NCBI RefSeq assembly: GCF_918797505.1
Contig: NC_092798.1
Span: 6,089,501-6,153,500, forward strand
Direction: 5' to 3'
Source of the DNA: Bemisia tabaci
Taxonomy: Eukaryota > Arthropoda > Insecta > Hemiptera > Aleyrodidae
Length of the DNA: 64,000 nucleotides
Position numbers and translations under genes: made by a program. The notes under the pieces were generated by a model that did not search any database, was not told where the DNA came from, and was given only the letters and a program-made list of their open reading frames with translations. Below, piece after piece: positions 53,109 through 63,295 of the stretch. Numbering within the stretch: the stretch's first letter is position 1; the number at the start of each line of letters is the position of its first letter.

Positions 53109-53520
53109 CCAGGGTGTCTAGTCTACCGGTCCCCAAAAGTCCTCAATGTCTCCGATTATCCCCGATTTTGGAAGCGTGTCCCCGATGTCCCCGAAAGTCC
53201 ACAATTTTCATGTTCAGGTCTCCAAAAAATGACAAAAATCGTCCAAAACTTTGCTGCATTTTCAAAGTTTCCCGTCAGCCGCCGCGGCGCGATATAACCA
53301 GGAATTAAAAAACTGAAGTGTTCCTTGGTTTTTAATGCGTTTTCATCGGTTTTAAATATGACTTGTAAAATTAGTCGTATAAAATACGCCTTTTAACGCT
53401 CTAACTAGCTCCCTTCCTCTTACTATTGCGGGGAAAAAAGTCCCAGATTTTCTTGAAAAACACCCCTAAAAGTCTCCGAAAGTCCCCAATTTTAGTTTTT
53501 TATAACTGGTAGACACCCTG
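53109..53520. mobile_element. Family O variant with GTCCCCGAAA repeats
   Basis: CAGGGTGTCTAG on the left, GGTAGACACCCTG on the right. The interior is built from GTCCCC(A/G)A and CCCCGATTTT words in the first 100 bp and AGTCTCCGAAAGTCCCCAAT near the right end. Same ends as 28273-28652 but a different subterminal repeat. Confidence 0.8.
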
Positions 53521-53924
53521 CTAACGTTAAGTCTTAGTATTTCTTAGTTCATCGTCTAAAAACTAAAACATCCGAGAACACGAGGCAATGGATAATTCAG
53601 TTACGCTGTTTCTGGATACATCTTTTCAATCAAGTGAATAGGCGTAGCCTGAAGCGGCTAATTGGCGCGGTTGCTTCATCTCTTCTCGTCAGATATTTAA
53701 ATTAATTAACATCAATTCAACTGAAAACCCACTTGTATTCCACGAAAGTGTATACTTGAATGCTAGACTAAATCTCAGATCCTATCAAGAAGTCCACCAC
53801 GCCATGAATCTCCACCAAAGCCGTCTGCCGAACTTAGCAGCGAATCGGCCACTCGAGAAATCGCACGAAACACGAATCGTAAAATCCGATGATCCCGTGA
53901 CGTCATCGAGTCCGCGCGCAAGGC
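53521..53924. other. Unassigned non-coding stretch
   Basis: No gene or repeat boundary recognised. Confidence 0.4.
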
Positions 53925-54045
53925 GTCGTTGCTCTGACGTAAGGGCGTATCTCGATTCCCGCATAAGCCGCAGGAACCACGGTTTTAAATTCAAAATAGG
54001 GCTCACATGGAAACTGAGATACGCGCTTTTGTCGGAGGAGCAATG
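53925..54045. mobile_element. Family E hairpin MITE, copy
   Basis: CGTCGTTGCTCTGACGTAAG, GGCGTATCTCGATT on the left; AACTGAGATACGC, TTGTCGGAGGAGCAATG on the right. 121 bp. Confidence 0.8.
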
Positions 54046-54297
54046 AAGAGGCTCAGCGAACATCAAACGCCTGGGCCAATTACTCAGCACTCGACGGACT
54101 TAATCGAGCGCGGCAATTACTCGCGGCCACAAGGTGAAACAACGTAATTCCCCACGATAAAGCCGCGTAGAAACGCGGTTTGGCCGAGAGCGATGGAGAT
54201 GGAGATTGGCTCGAGGGGTCCCTCCCTTCTTTTCGCCTTTTCAGCTCGTCCTTACGTTGTCAAATCCTCGCGTCTCTTCGAACTAACGAAAACTCTA

Positions 54298-55054
54298 CTG
54301 CCATGCTAAGGAAGAACAACGTATGAGCATTCAGGCGCTGCCATATTTCCTTCAATAAAAAAACTAATTTACTAGGAAAATTGAGATGTTGCATCTGTGA
54401 GGAATTTGCGATTTGACTGTTGATTCTATTGTAATTGTTCGCGAGAAACACGATGGTACTATTGGCTTTCTCTGAAATCAACTCCCAAGCTCAAAAAAAG
54501 CTCTCAAGTTGAGGCCAAAATGGAGGGGATATCCCACCCTACCCTGAGAGTCCACCTCTCCACCTCTACATCAAGACAAACTCTCCATGCAAAGGTAGGG
54601 AGCAAATACATTGACAGGGCTGCCACTTTATTTGGGCACTCCAAAACTAAAAATACGGCAACCCTGCTAATGTATTTGCTCCCTATATTTGCATGGAGAG
54701 TTTGTCTTGATGTAGACGTGGACTCTCAGGGTAGGGTGGGATATCCCCTCCATTTTGGCCTCAACTTGAGAGCTTTTTTGAGCTTGGGAGTTAATTTCAG
54801 AGAAAACCAGTGGAACCATCGTGTTTCTCACAACCTTTTACATAAGAATCAACAGTCAATTTGCAAATTCCTCACACGTGCAACATCTCCATCGTTAATG
54901 TTTTTCTTCAATTTTCTCAGACAGTTTTGTTGGCAATTTTATCTAAAACGTCCGAAAGTTACAAGGAAAAATACGCTTAATTTTGTTTTAATAATACACG
55001 TTTTATCCGGAGCAATTTGGCAACACTCGAATGTTCATACGGTGTCTTTCCTTA
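54298..55054. mobile_element. Family A element split by a complete B element
   Basis: The left part (54298-54379) starts CTGCCATGCTAAGGAAGAAC and the right part (54894-55054) ends CATACGGTGTCTTTCCTTA. The terminal AGCACGGCAG is missing where the next A element starts. Confidence 0.82.
54380..54893. mobile_element. Long fold-back family B, copy 3, nested in A
   Basis: TTGAGATGTTGCATCTGTGA on the left, CACACGTGCAACATCTCCAT-like on the right. Full arms. The 187-codon frame starting at 54520 runs along the arm and out through A; it is not a gene. Confidence 0.9.
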
Positions 55055-55443
55055 CTGCCGTGCCAAAGAAGAACGCCGTATGAACATTCGAGAGTTTCCA
55101 AATGGCCTCCGATAAAATGTCTATTTTTAAGGAGAATCGTCAATATTTGTCCTTGACATTTACAGACTTTTTAGATCAAATTGCATACAAAATTATCTGA
55201 GAAATCGGAGGAAAAATATTTCACGAATTTTCTTGAAAATTGGTGAATTGTCAAAAGAAATTTGGCAACGCCCTCAGACGTTGCCAAATTTCACATAAAC
55301 GCAATGTTGCATCTAATCGCAAATACAATTCTACGAAGCATATGAAAAAAAATATATATAATCCTTCTTGATGAATATTATTATAATGATGCGGCGAATT
55401 TGGCTACGTCCGAAGCCTCCTGGGTTTTTGCCCAGCACGGCAG
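55055..55443. mobile_element. Family A, second copy, rearranged
   Basis: CTGCCGTGCCAAAGAAGAAC on the left. A first right arm breaks at 55280; after a reverse piece (GACGTTGCCAAATTTCACAT) a second right arm (GAATTTGGCTACGTCCGAAG.. GCCCAGCACGGCAG) ends at 55443. Confidence 0.7.
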
Positions 55444-55479
55444 CAAATATTGCACAATACTTGGCTCGGGAGCAAGATA

Positions 55480-55540
55480 GGCAACTATTCGAGCATTTTC
55501 TTCGTGCGTTGCATATTCGAGTTATTGAAGGCGTTCTTAT
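55480..55540 (+). repeat. ~70-bp unit copy between A elements
   Basis: GGCAACTATTCGAGCATTTT.. TATTGAAGGCGTTCTTAT. Matches 39125 and 30302 at both ends of the unit. Confidence 0.55.
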
Positions 55541-55651
55541 CTGCCGTGCCGTACAGAACCCGCGAACACAATCTTTCCCGGTAAATTCGCATTCTATCGA
55601 AGGAAATTTGACAGCGTCGAAGGTGCATACGACGTTTCTCCTTACTATGAT
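55541..55651. mobile_element. Family A, short internally deleted copy
   Basis: CTGCCGTGCCGTACAGAACC on the left; GAAATTTGACAGCGTCGAAG, ACGACGTTTCTCCTTACTAT on the right; about 110 bp, so most of the interior is deleted. Confidence 0.6.
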
Positions 55652-56330
55652 GGAAAAGGAAACTTATTTTTCGGGCGAAAATTTCCCAGGACGGATCCTT
55701 AGCGGTAGCGGTCGTAATTAGAGAAATCGGGGTTTTGACAAGGGCTCTTAAGCGTCCTTTTGAAATGAAATTGAGCGATTTTGGTTCGTTTCACTGCGAC
55801 GAGAGAGCGCTGGATGATTTCTTTTGAGTGCATGCCGGCGTTCAGAGAAAGATTCTCTCTTAGCTTTGTGGTGGGTTTATAGTTCTTTAGTTTGAATGTC
55901 CATGCAATCAAAAGCATAGCGTCTGATTTGAGGCAAGTATTAGCCTCTTAGCAAATGGAGGTAATTTTACGCCATGGGTGGAATTACAGTGAAAGAAATT
56001 TGGTGAAAATTTTCTATAATATATACAACACTAGGAGAGTGGAACCTGAAAACTTTGCGAGCGCCATTAGACGTTGCCAAATGTTTACAACTGTTCCTGG
56101 TGCATACTCAAAAATTAAAAAATGACGTTTTGCTGCTGAAATTCGGAAAAATCTCGATTGTTTTCACAGTCAATAATTCACCATACGGGGATAATTTTCC
56201 GCGGAAAATCATTGTTTGTCCATCCGGGTTGGCTTATGATGTCCTCGTGGAAACATCCTCGAAATTCAAGAAAAATAGAATGACCACTTTTACCACGGAA
56301 AATCCCGGAAATTTCACGATTTTTTTATAA
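55652..56330. other. Unassigned non-coding stretch
   Basis: A 91-codon frame (56055-56330) has no recognisable domain. GCCATTAGACGTTGCCAAATG at about 56065 resembles an A arm fragment. Confidence 0.4.
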
Positions 56331-56472
56331 GTGGACTGCATTTTGCAATTTGGAACTATAAATTCTAGCTTATCTGAAAAAAACACTTATGTGCATAGGA
56401 AAACTAATGGCACATACGGTGTTTTTAAATCGGGCCGGAATTCATAGTTCCAAATTGCAAAATGCAGGCCAA
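56331..56472. mobile_element. Family H MITE, best-preserved copy
   Basis: GTGGACTGCATTTTGCAATT, TGGAACTATAAATTCTAG on the left; GGAATTCATAGTTCC, AAATTGCAAAATGCAGGCCA on the right; about 142 bp. Confidence 0.9.
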
Positions 56473-56703
56473 CTAACGATTGCGCGTCCATCCGGTTTGG
56501 AAACTCCCGGTATGCATCATAAATACTTGAAACATGCTTAAAATACTTTATATCAAGGTGGTAAAATAGTGTGGACCCACACTAATATGCGAGGAAAACA
56601 AGGCCAAAATAATGACAAAAATTTAATTAGTGTCAAATATTATACTTTGTGTCTACTACCGTCTATACTATAAGCTCCAAGACCTCCTAATTTTGAGAAA
56701 CTG

Positions 56704-57030
56704 GTAACGCTTAGTTCCAGCCTTCTACTGGGCCGATTTTCATGATTTCTGCGGCTATCGACGGGCAATTGTCTCTAGATAAGCCAACTCTTTTCAGATT
56801 TTCAAAATATGGCCCAGGTTTTTTTATATTACGTGGTAAAGTTGCGAATTCTCCCATTTAAACAATGTAAATTTATACTTTTTGTCATAGTTCGTTTGAG
56901 CGTTCTACCGGGCCGATTTCCATGATTCTTGCGTAAATCGACAGGTAATAGGCCCTAGATGAGCCCGCTGTAATCAGAATTTGGAAAAAGGACCCAGGTT
57001 TTTTTAAAATCACGTTATAAAAGTGAGCGA
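56704..57030 (+). repeat. Two diverged ~180-bp tandem units
   Basis: TCTACTGGGCCGATTTTCAT (56724) and TCTACCGGGCCGATTTCCAT (56903) start matching runs that continue through TCGAC(G/A)GG.AAT, TAGAT(A/G)AGCC and CCCAGGTTTTTTTA. Confidence 0.8.
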
Positions 57031-57167
57031 GTTTACAGAATGCTCCGGTACTGCTACCGCTATGCGCGGGAGGATGCGCAGTGGTCGAGGAAGTTGCGCA
57101 GTAGATGGGTAGCCTGCGCATCAGCTCTACACTTATCTACACAAGATTCGCACAGGCGTTCTCATGT

Positions 57168-57242
57168 GGAGTGGTGGCCGTGTCGTTAAAGACGTCGATT
57201 GCGTCCACTTTGAATTCGGTGTGGGTTCGATCCCCAACCCCT
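57168..57242 (+). other. tRNA-like (Ser-like) relic
   Basis: GTGGCCGTGTCGTTAAAGAC resembles a tRNA A box, and GGGTTCGATCCCC is a consensus B box with a paired T arm. A long variable region would suit tRNA-Ser. The acceptor 5' strand does not pair with the sequence after the T arm, so it is more likely a relic or a SINE head than a working tRNA. Confidence 0.45.
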
Positions 57243-57439
57243 GAAATTTTAATTATTTCCTGACTATTATTGTTCATTGTTTTACTGCAATATTTCATCA
57301 AGCAGTCATTCCAAAACGCTTCCTTTTAATTTTAAAGTAATTTTAAGTAAAGTTTAAAATTAAAGTATACCTCATATCGTCATTTTTTAGGGGAAAAATA
57401 AAACTAACACTGATAGGAGGGTAAAAATAGGGCCCATTG

Positions 57440-57476
57440 ATGGCGCGGAGCGCCTTCAGGGGGCGTAGCCCCCTAG
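57440..57476 (+). mobile_element. Helitron-like 3' end
   Basis: GGCGCGGAGCGCC, then GGGGGCGTAGCCCCC, then TAG followed by T: a stem of five to six GC pairs, then CTAG with host T. The upstream extent of the element is not visible. Confidence 0.55.
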
Positions 57477-57784
57477 TACTCATATGTAGAATCTTTCGAA
57501 AATCTTAAGCTTCAGTTTTCAGGGATTAATCATGCTCACCCGACATTTTTGTCCTTTTACGTTGTCGAAGTATTGCTGACATGAATCTCATTCGAGAGTA
57601 TTGCGGGCGCGTAAGTGAAGAGGAAACATATTTTCGTGTGGGAATTTCGATGGCAGGTGGTGGAATTTCAAAACTGATGGTTTTTCTACCTAACTGGGGT
57701 ATGGCAGTGAGGAAAACCCGGAATTTTTCGGATTGCGGTGGCTGAGGAGAGGAAAACATCCGGACAGGAGATTATCTCATTTCT

Positions 57785-58402
57785 AAACTGACTCCACGTT
57801 TCTGCGGTCAAAAAAAAAATAAAGTAATTTTTGCAAAAATATTGATATAATCACATGAAAACAAAAATATCTTACCTGTCAGGAGTAGTTTCTCGCACAG
57901 ACACGGCTTATTTTCGAAACTCATCTCCCCCTTTCAATTCCATTTTCTGACCAGGAAAGCCCACTTAACGAGTCATTCAGCGGCGTGCTGCTAGCGCTAT
58001 ACGGTCGCTGGCGCCTACAAACCCAACAGGGATACTTCACGCATTGCGCAATGCGTCCCTGTCAGGTTTGTAGGCGCTAGCGCGTGGTGGAGTGCCACGG
58101 CGGCGGCGCTTCAAGCAACTGTTTCGCGACAGCGGTGTTGCACAGTATCATACGACATTGAAGACGCTCCAACGTATCAATGATGGCAGACATCATTTTA
58201 GCGTGCAGAGCTTTCCTCGCAAAATAAATCAAGATACTACGGCAGAAAAAGAGAGCGGTGGTCCAAAAAACTCACCAAGTCGTAGCATCCGTATTTTATA
58301 ACGTTTAGCATAATTTTTTAATGTTATTAGAGTAAGAAATGACTTGATTTAGGCAGAAACATTCTTGAGTGTGTCGTCAAGTAGATTTCATTTTGAATCA
58401 GG
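57785..58402 (+). repeat. Segmental duplication P, copy 1
   Basis: GACTCCACGTTTCTGCGGTC.. AAAGTAATTTTTGCAAAAAT.. GGAGTAGTTTCTCGCACAG.. CAGCGGCGT.CTGCTAGC.. TTCAAGCAACTGTTTCGCGA.. AGAAACATTCTTGAGTGTG. About 620 bp, matching 60657-61300 at about 85 percent by eye. Contains a decayed version of the 98-bp palindrome near 58011-58080. Confidence 0.88.
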
Positions 58403-58409
58403 AACATCT

Positions 58410-58571
58410 CATTACAAAACTGACTCCACGATTCTGCGGTTCCAAAAAAAAAAATAAAGTAATTTTTGCAAAAATATTGACATGGAAACAAAAATATCTT
58501 TTCTGTTAGGAGTAGTTTCTCAAATGGACACGGCTTATTTTCGAAACTCATCTCCCCCTTTCCATTCCATG
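58410..58571 (+). repeat. Segmental duplication P, partial copy 3
   Basis: First ~150 bp of P repeated directly after copy 1 (CTGACTCCACGATTCTGCGG.. CTCATCTCCCCCTTTCCATT). Confidence 0.85.
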
Positions 58572-58679
58572 GCTATGCTGTTTTAATAAGTCTAAAAATC
58601 GTAGCTTGCCCTTAGTCTTATCCTTTTCATGATTTTTGTTACCTCCTGTATGATTAAGTACCTGCAATTAATCGGTTAT

Positions 58680-58740
58680 GCAACCCGAGCTCCGAAGAGT
58701 TAAAATAGTTGCTGGTCGTGCACCTTACGCTATTCCGTAT
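58680..58740 (+). repeat. Dispersed 65-bp repeat (copy 2)
   Basis: GCAACCCGAGCTCCGAAGAG, TTAAAATAGTTGCTGG as at 25690-25760. Confidence 0.7.
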
Positions 58741-58974
58741 CCCACAGATGTAAAGATTGTTTTAGCCATGAGCAAAGTGTTCCTCTTTTGATCATTAGTT
58801 CGTGATTAAATTAAAAAGGTTTTCTCGCTACTTTTTCTAATTACAAAGCTACATGTTGCCATATTCCTCCTCGCTACTTGCACTTTTATCAAGATAATCG
58901 CTGGCATTCATAATTAAAAATATCGTGTGATCTCGTGCAAAAATCAGAAAAATGTTGGACGAAAATTGAAGCGC

Positions 58975-59193
58975 TGGGTGCATAAAGGGTATTTCAACGA
59001 TAGTGGACATTCTGAGACATTGCAACCGTTTCATCCATTGTAATTAAAGAAAATGTATGCCATTTGTTGTAACTTTCACTGATTATTTTCATGATTTTTC
59101 AGTGCTGAAATCGTAAATTTCAGAAAAGTCACCTAATAGTTTCCTCTCTAATGTAAAAATTAGTACTGAAGATTCTGAAACACCGCAACCAAC
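58975..59193. mobile_element. Family N inverted-repeat element, copy 2
   Basis: GAGACATTGCAACCGTTTCA on the left; GATTCTGAAACACCGCAACC on the right; TTTTTCAGTGCTGAAATCGT centrally. Diverged from 44817-45061. Confidence 0.6.
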
Positions 59194-59199
59194 GGACAG

Positions 59200-59437
59200 T
59201 GGATCGAGTCAATAAGAGAGGTCAGACAACATTTGGAAACTTTAAACGCTTAAAAATCCCTTTATAAAAAACTTTGCGGTTTTAAAAGTGGTTCCATTGG
59301 TTTTCTCGCAAGATTATCTCGTAGAGGCATTCCTTAGAATTTAAAATTTGACGAAATTAACATCAAAATTTGCAGTTTTAGTGAAAAAATTCATGTCCGA
59401 ACTTTCTGATTGACACGATCCCCTGTGCAACGCCTCA
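59200..59437. mobile_element. Family L inverted-repeat element
   Basis: CAGTGGATCGAGTCAATAAG, AGAGGTCAGACAACATTTGG on the left; TGTCCGAACTTTCTGATTGA, CACGATCCCCTGTGCAACGC on the right. Confidence 0.8.
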
Positions 59438-59979
59438 ATTGCACTGCGGGCCGATTATTGAAACTTATAGACAAAGCCACAGACAAAGACGACAAAAGGG
59501 ATTTGGAGGGATCCTATTGGTGGAAGCAGGTGGTGGCAATGGACATAGGAGGTAGGTAATAGACTAACTAACGGTAACCAACTGAAAACTCGACAGTTAG
59601 TTCATCATTTTCATCCTTAGTCTATAATATGAAGTTACGTCTCTCCGTCCGGGAAAAGACGAAATGTGTCTCCCGAACCGAGAGCCAGCGCCCCACTCAA
59701 TCTGAAATACTAGCACAAATCAAACAGAGCCTCGATTCGCGAACGGGTTTACCGCACTTGAAAAAATCCCTTTCCAGGAAAAGTTTCCCCGGCCCGAAGT
59801 GAGTGCACTCGCTCACTCGTATGAACAACGTCTGGCTTTTTTCCAGACGCCCAGCACCCCCCTCCCCCCCTTCCCATTAAGGGCGAGCGTTGCCAAACAA
59901 TTCAATTTTTACGCCCCATTACACCAATCGATCGTTACTTCATCTTAACCACTCCCGGCTCCCATGTGTTGCATCTGCA
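59438..59979. other. Unassigned non-coding stretch
   Basis: No gene recognised. A CCCCCCTCCCCCCC-like run occurs near 59857. Confidence 0.4.
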
Positions 59980-60425
59980 CTGCCGTGCTAAGGAAAAACG
60001 CCGTATGAACATTCGAGAGTTGCCAAATTTCCTTTGATAAAATGTTTATTTATGAGAAAAATTATGAATGTTTTTCCTTGAAATTTTCAGGGACTTAAGA
60101 TCAAAGTACAAAGAATATTCTCTGAAAAATTGGAAGAAAAATATTCATAAGTTTACCAGGGATTTCGTGTTTTATCGAAGAAAATTTGGCAACGCCGTAT
60201 GAGCATTCGGATGATGCCGGATCTCCTTTCAGAAAATATTTATTTTGGAAGAAAGTTATGACTGTTTATCCTTGACATTTTGAGACTATTTAGATCAAAT
60301 AACGAAGAAAATCTCTGAAAAATCGGAAGAAAAGTATTTACAAAAATTCCCAAAAAATCTAGATTTGTCAAAGGCCATTTGACAACGTCTGAAGGCTCAC
60401 ACGGCGTTTTTCCTTAGCATAGCAG
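59980..60425. mobile_element. Family A, internally duplicated copy, TSD TGCA
   Basis: CTGCCGTGCTAAGGAAAAAC on the left; CGTTTTTCCTTAGCATAGCAG on the right. TGCA on both sides (59976-59979, 60426-60429). The middle contains a second left-type segment (CGCCGTATGAGCATTCGGAT at about 60190), making it 446 bp instead of about 255. Confidence 0.88.
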
Positions 60426-60656
60426 TGCACGGGTCTCACCGATCGAGCAGTATGCGGTGTTTAATAACGACCGCTTTGCACGGTTCATGTAACCTCACTT
60501 TCAGTTGTTGCAATTGAAATTTTTTTACAGGGCGGCATGAGGTTTTACAGTTAACAGTCTTTATAAAGGTGCTTGAAAGTTCGGTCATGTAAACGGAATA
60601 GCTCGTCCAATTGGTCCATTGACGAGGTCTTAACTGGAAAAACGGTTTAACTCCAA

Positions 60657-61300
60657 TGTAAACTCCACGTTTCTGCGGTTAAAAAAATAATAAAGTAATT
60701 TTTGCAAAAATATTGGTATAATTAAATGAAAACAAAAATATCTATTCTGTTAGGAGTAGTTTCTCGCACAGGCATGGCTCATTTTTGAAACTCATCTCCC
60801 CCTTTCCATTCCATTTTCTGATCAGGAAATCCCACTTAACGGATCATTCAGCGGCGTACTGCTAGCACTATACGCGCGCTGGCGCCTACAAACCTAACAG
60901 GGATACTTCACGCATTGCGCAATGCGTGAAGTATCCCTGTTAGGTTTGTAGGCGCCAGCGCGCGTATCACGCTGGTTGCTCGCCTCGCCGTGAAGTGCCA
61001 CGGCGCTTCAAGCAACTGTTTCGCGACAGAGGCGTTGCACAGTATCATACGACATTGAAGGCGTTCCAACGTATCAATGATGAAAGGCATCTCTAAAAGT
61101 ACAGATCTTTCCTCGCGAAATAAATCAAGATACAACGGCATAAAAAGAGAGCGTAGATCCAAAAAGCTCACTAAGCCCTAGCATCCGTATTTCATAGTGT
61201 TTAGCATAATTTTTCAATGTCATTAGAGAAAAAAGTGACTTGCTTTAAGCAGAAACATTCTTGAGTGTGCCGTCAAGACGATTTTATTTTTGACTCAGGA
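60657..61300 (+). repeat. Segmental duplication P, copy 2
   Basis: Matches 57785-58402 throughout. It differs by carrying a perfect palindrome (60870-60967) and an extra GCTGGTTGCTCGCCTCG segment after it. Confidence 0.88.
60870..60967. repeat. 98-bp perfect palindrome
   Basis: Every base from 60870 to 60967 pairs with its mirror about 60918.5; the centre is ATTGCGCAAT. The half-arm reads CGCGCTGGCGCCTACAAACC, TAACAGGGATACTTCACGC. There is no loop. The right arm, read forward, is GTGAAGTATCC..TTTGTAGGCGCC, a version of the ~70-bp unit box. Confidence 0.93.
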
Positions 61301-61554
61301 CTTTCTTCTTTTTTCAAGCATTATTTTATTTATTGATTCACAAGAAAATCCTCTCGGCGGTCAATGTGAGCGTGTTTTTGCTTGAATCAAGTCACTCTTT
61401 CCTCTAATGAAGTTCAAAAATCATGCTAAACGTTATTGAATACGGATGGCTTTGTAAATTTTTCGACAGCCGCTTCCTTTCTGTCGTCGTCGCTCATTTT
61501 AATTTGAGAGGGAACATCGTGCTTTTGAAAGATGCCATCGAGCTTGATGCTTTG

Positions 61555-61625
61555 GGGTGCCTCCAATTTCGAATGATACTGTGCAACGTATCCGTCCAAC
61601 AAGTTGTTGCTCGAATTAAAAATGA
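61555..61625 (-). repeat. ~70-bp unit copy, reverse orientation
   Basis: On the minus strand: GAGCAACAACTTGTTGGACG.. GTTGCACAGTATCATTCGAA.. ATTGGAGGC. It lies in a 69-codon plus-strand frame (61423-61632) that is not otherwise supported. Confidence 0.5.
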
Positions 61626-61687
61626 AGTATGACGGAAGGTTTCCGATGTTGCTAAACGCATTTTTCCTGCTTTACCATCTACTTATG

Positions 61688-61940
61688 CCACCATGCTAAG
61701 GAAAAACGCCGTTTGAGCTTCTAGAAGTTGCCAAATTACTTTGGATTTAATAGGAATTTCCAGGAAAAAATGTGATTTCTTTTCTCCGAATTTTTCAGAG
61801 AACTTTATCCGCCATTAAATCAATATTATCTGTAACTTTCAAGTGAAACTATTCGTATTTATCTTTAATAGTACACATTTTATCGGCGTAAATGTTGCAA
61901 CCCTCGAATGTTCATACGGCGTTTTTCCTTAGCACGACAG
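61688..61940. mobile_element. MITE family A, copy
   Basis: CACCATGCTAAGGAAAAACG on the left; CGTTTTTCCTTAGCACGACAG on the right; flanks TATG/TATT. Confidence 0.88.
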
Positions 61941-62508
61941 TATTGTATCTTGAAGTTCCTTGTGACTATTTTTCACGAAGAATGTAATATGTATGTTTTG
62001 AATATTCCCATGACTTGGCAACCTGTGATCTCTGTGAATGAAAAGTTAAGGTGCGCTGAGTTGTTCGAGTGACACTCGTCAGAGTTCCACTCACATTAAC
62101 TGTTCTGTCATTGTGTAGGATGGAGGTTTCATTTTTTTACGCTAATTTTTTGTCCCCTCGGTAATGTTGAGTATATACAACTCCAAAGCTGTTTCTAATT
62201 GTTCGGCAACTTCGAGACCTCTCAGAGTGTGAAGTCGCAGGCTCTTTCGGACCAGTTTCCCGGACAGCGTGTACATTAAATAACCATCAATTTTTTGTGA
62301 GCTTTTTATACTAAGAAGAACTAAGCCGCATGCTACCGTAATGCATAAATGTAGTTCCTTAACAGAATGTCGAGCAACCGGGAAAACCAGGTTATGCCAG
62401 GGAAATCAGAAAAAACGGCAGGAATTGCAACGAATTCTTATCTTTGATCCGTAGTAAATGAATGACTGATTTTCATTTATATTTATTCTGAATTTTTGTT
62501 TGTTACAG
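61941..62508. other. Unassigned non-coding stretch
   Basis: AACCGGGAAAACCAGG at about 62376 is a family O-type word. No gene recognised. Confidence 0.4.
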
Positions 62509-62570
62509 GTAAGCCAATCACATTCCGTTTTCGTACCTCTGATGTCTGCGATTTTTGCTCAAGGGCCACG
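62509..62570 (+). other. Exon-like 62-nt segment, copy 2
   Basis: Preceded by TTTTTGTTTGTTACAG and followed by GTGAGTTTGC. Reads GKPITFRFRTSDVCDFCSRA. It has the same length and edges as 37097-37158, and similarity falls off within about 20 bp of the right edge. The CDFC pair would suit a metal-binding knuckle, but that is speculation. Confidence 0.35.
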
Positions 62571-62692
62571 GTGAGTTTGCATCAGTTGATTTTATGAGTG
62601 CTCCTCAATGTGATAATTTCCCCTCAGGTATCACGTTTTTATTTCTTTTGGAAAGAGAACTAGACTTTATGACGATTTTAGCATTTTGCACA

Positions 62693-62728
62693 AATATAAT
62701 AATATAAACAATAATAATAATAATAACA
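62693..62728 (+). repeat. (AAT)n microsatellite
   Basis: AATAATAATAATAATAA-type simple repeat. Confidence 0.9.
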
Positions 62729-62861
62729 TTAGCACAAATTTTACCTAAATTTTAAAGAATTTAGTAATTCAAGTCCAATTATTGCCAGTCTTGCTTGGTT
62801 TTTTTTGTTTAGAATAAAATATTCGAGAAAATAAGGCAACGCCTACTGTAGCAAGGCCAGA

Positions 62862-63008
62862 TGGACTACATTTTGAAATTCGGAGCTATAATTTTCGGCT
62901 CATTTCAGAAATAACGCATGTATACCATTAGTCTCCCTATACACATAAGTGTTTTTACGGATGGGCTAGAAACTGTAAAGTGATTGCCCTGATTGCAAAG
63001 TGAAGTCG
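62862..63008. mobile_element. Family H MITE, copy
   Basis: TGGACTACATTTTGAAATTC on the left; CTGATTGCAAAGTGAAGTCG on the right; CTCCCTATACACATAAGTG in the middle. Confidence 0.8.
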
Positions 63009-63082
63009 AAATATGTGTCCTCATTTTGTGCTCATTAGCTGTATTAAAAGCAATGTAGCAGAGCATTTAAGTGGCGTCCAAT

Positions 63083-63295
63083 TGGACCGCGTTCAACAGA
63101 AAGGAACCAAGCCACATTAGCTAATGCCAAATTTAACTGGACAATTTAATTTTTTACGAGAGAACGTTTGTGCGGATTTCTTTGGAAATTTTAAGAAATT
63201 GCTTCGAGTTTGCTGCACTCTGTAAAAAATCAAAGTCCCCAATTAAATTTGGCAATAGCTGATGTGGCTTGGTCCTTTTCTGTTTAACGCGGTCC
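63083..63295. mobile_element. Family J, complete short copy
   Basis: TGGACCGCGTTCAACAGAAA, GGAACCAAGCCACATTAGC on the left; GCTGATGTGGCTTGG, TTTCTGTTTAACGCGGTCC on the right. 213 bp. Confidence 0.88.

Noticed and set aside
54520..55083. 187-codon plus-strand open frame
   Set aside because: It runs along a family B fold-back arm into a family A arm. The same symmetric DNA gives frames on both strands at other copies. No domain recognised.
57168..57242. Functional tRNA-Ser gene
   Set aside because: Good B box and T arm, but no paired acceptor stem and no clear anticodon stem. Kept only as a tRNA-like relic.
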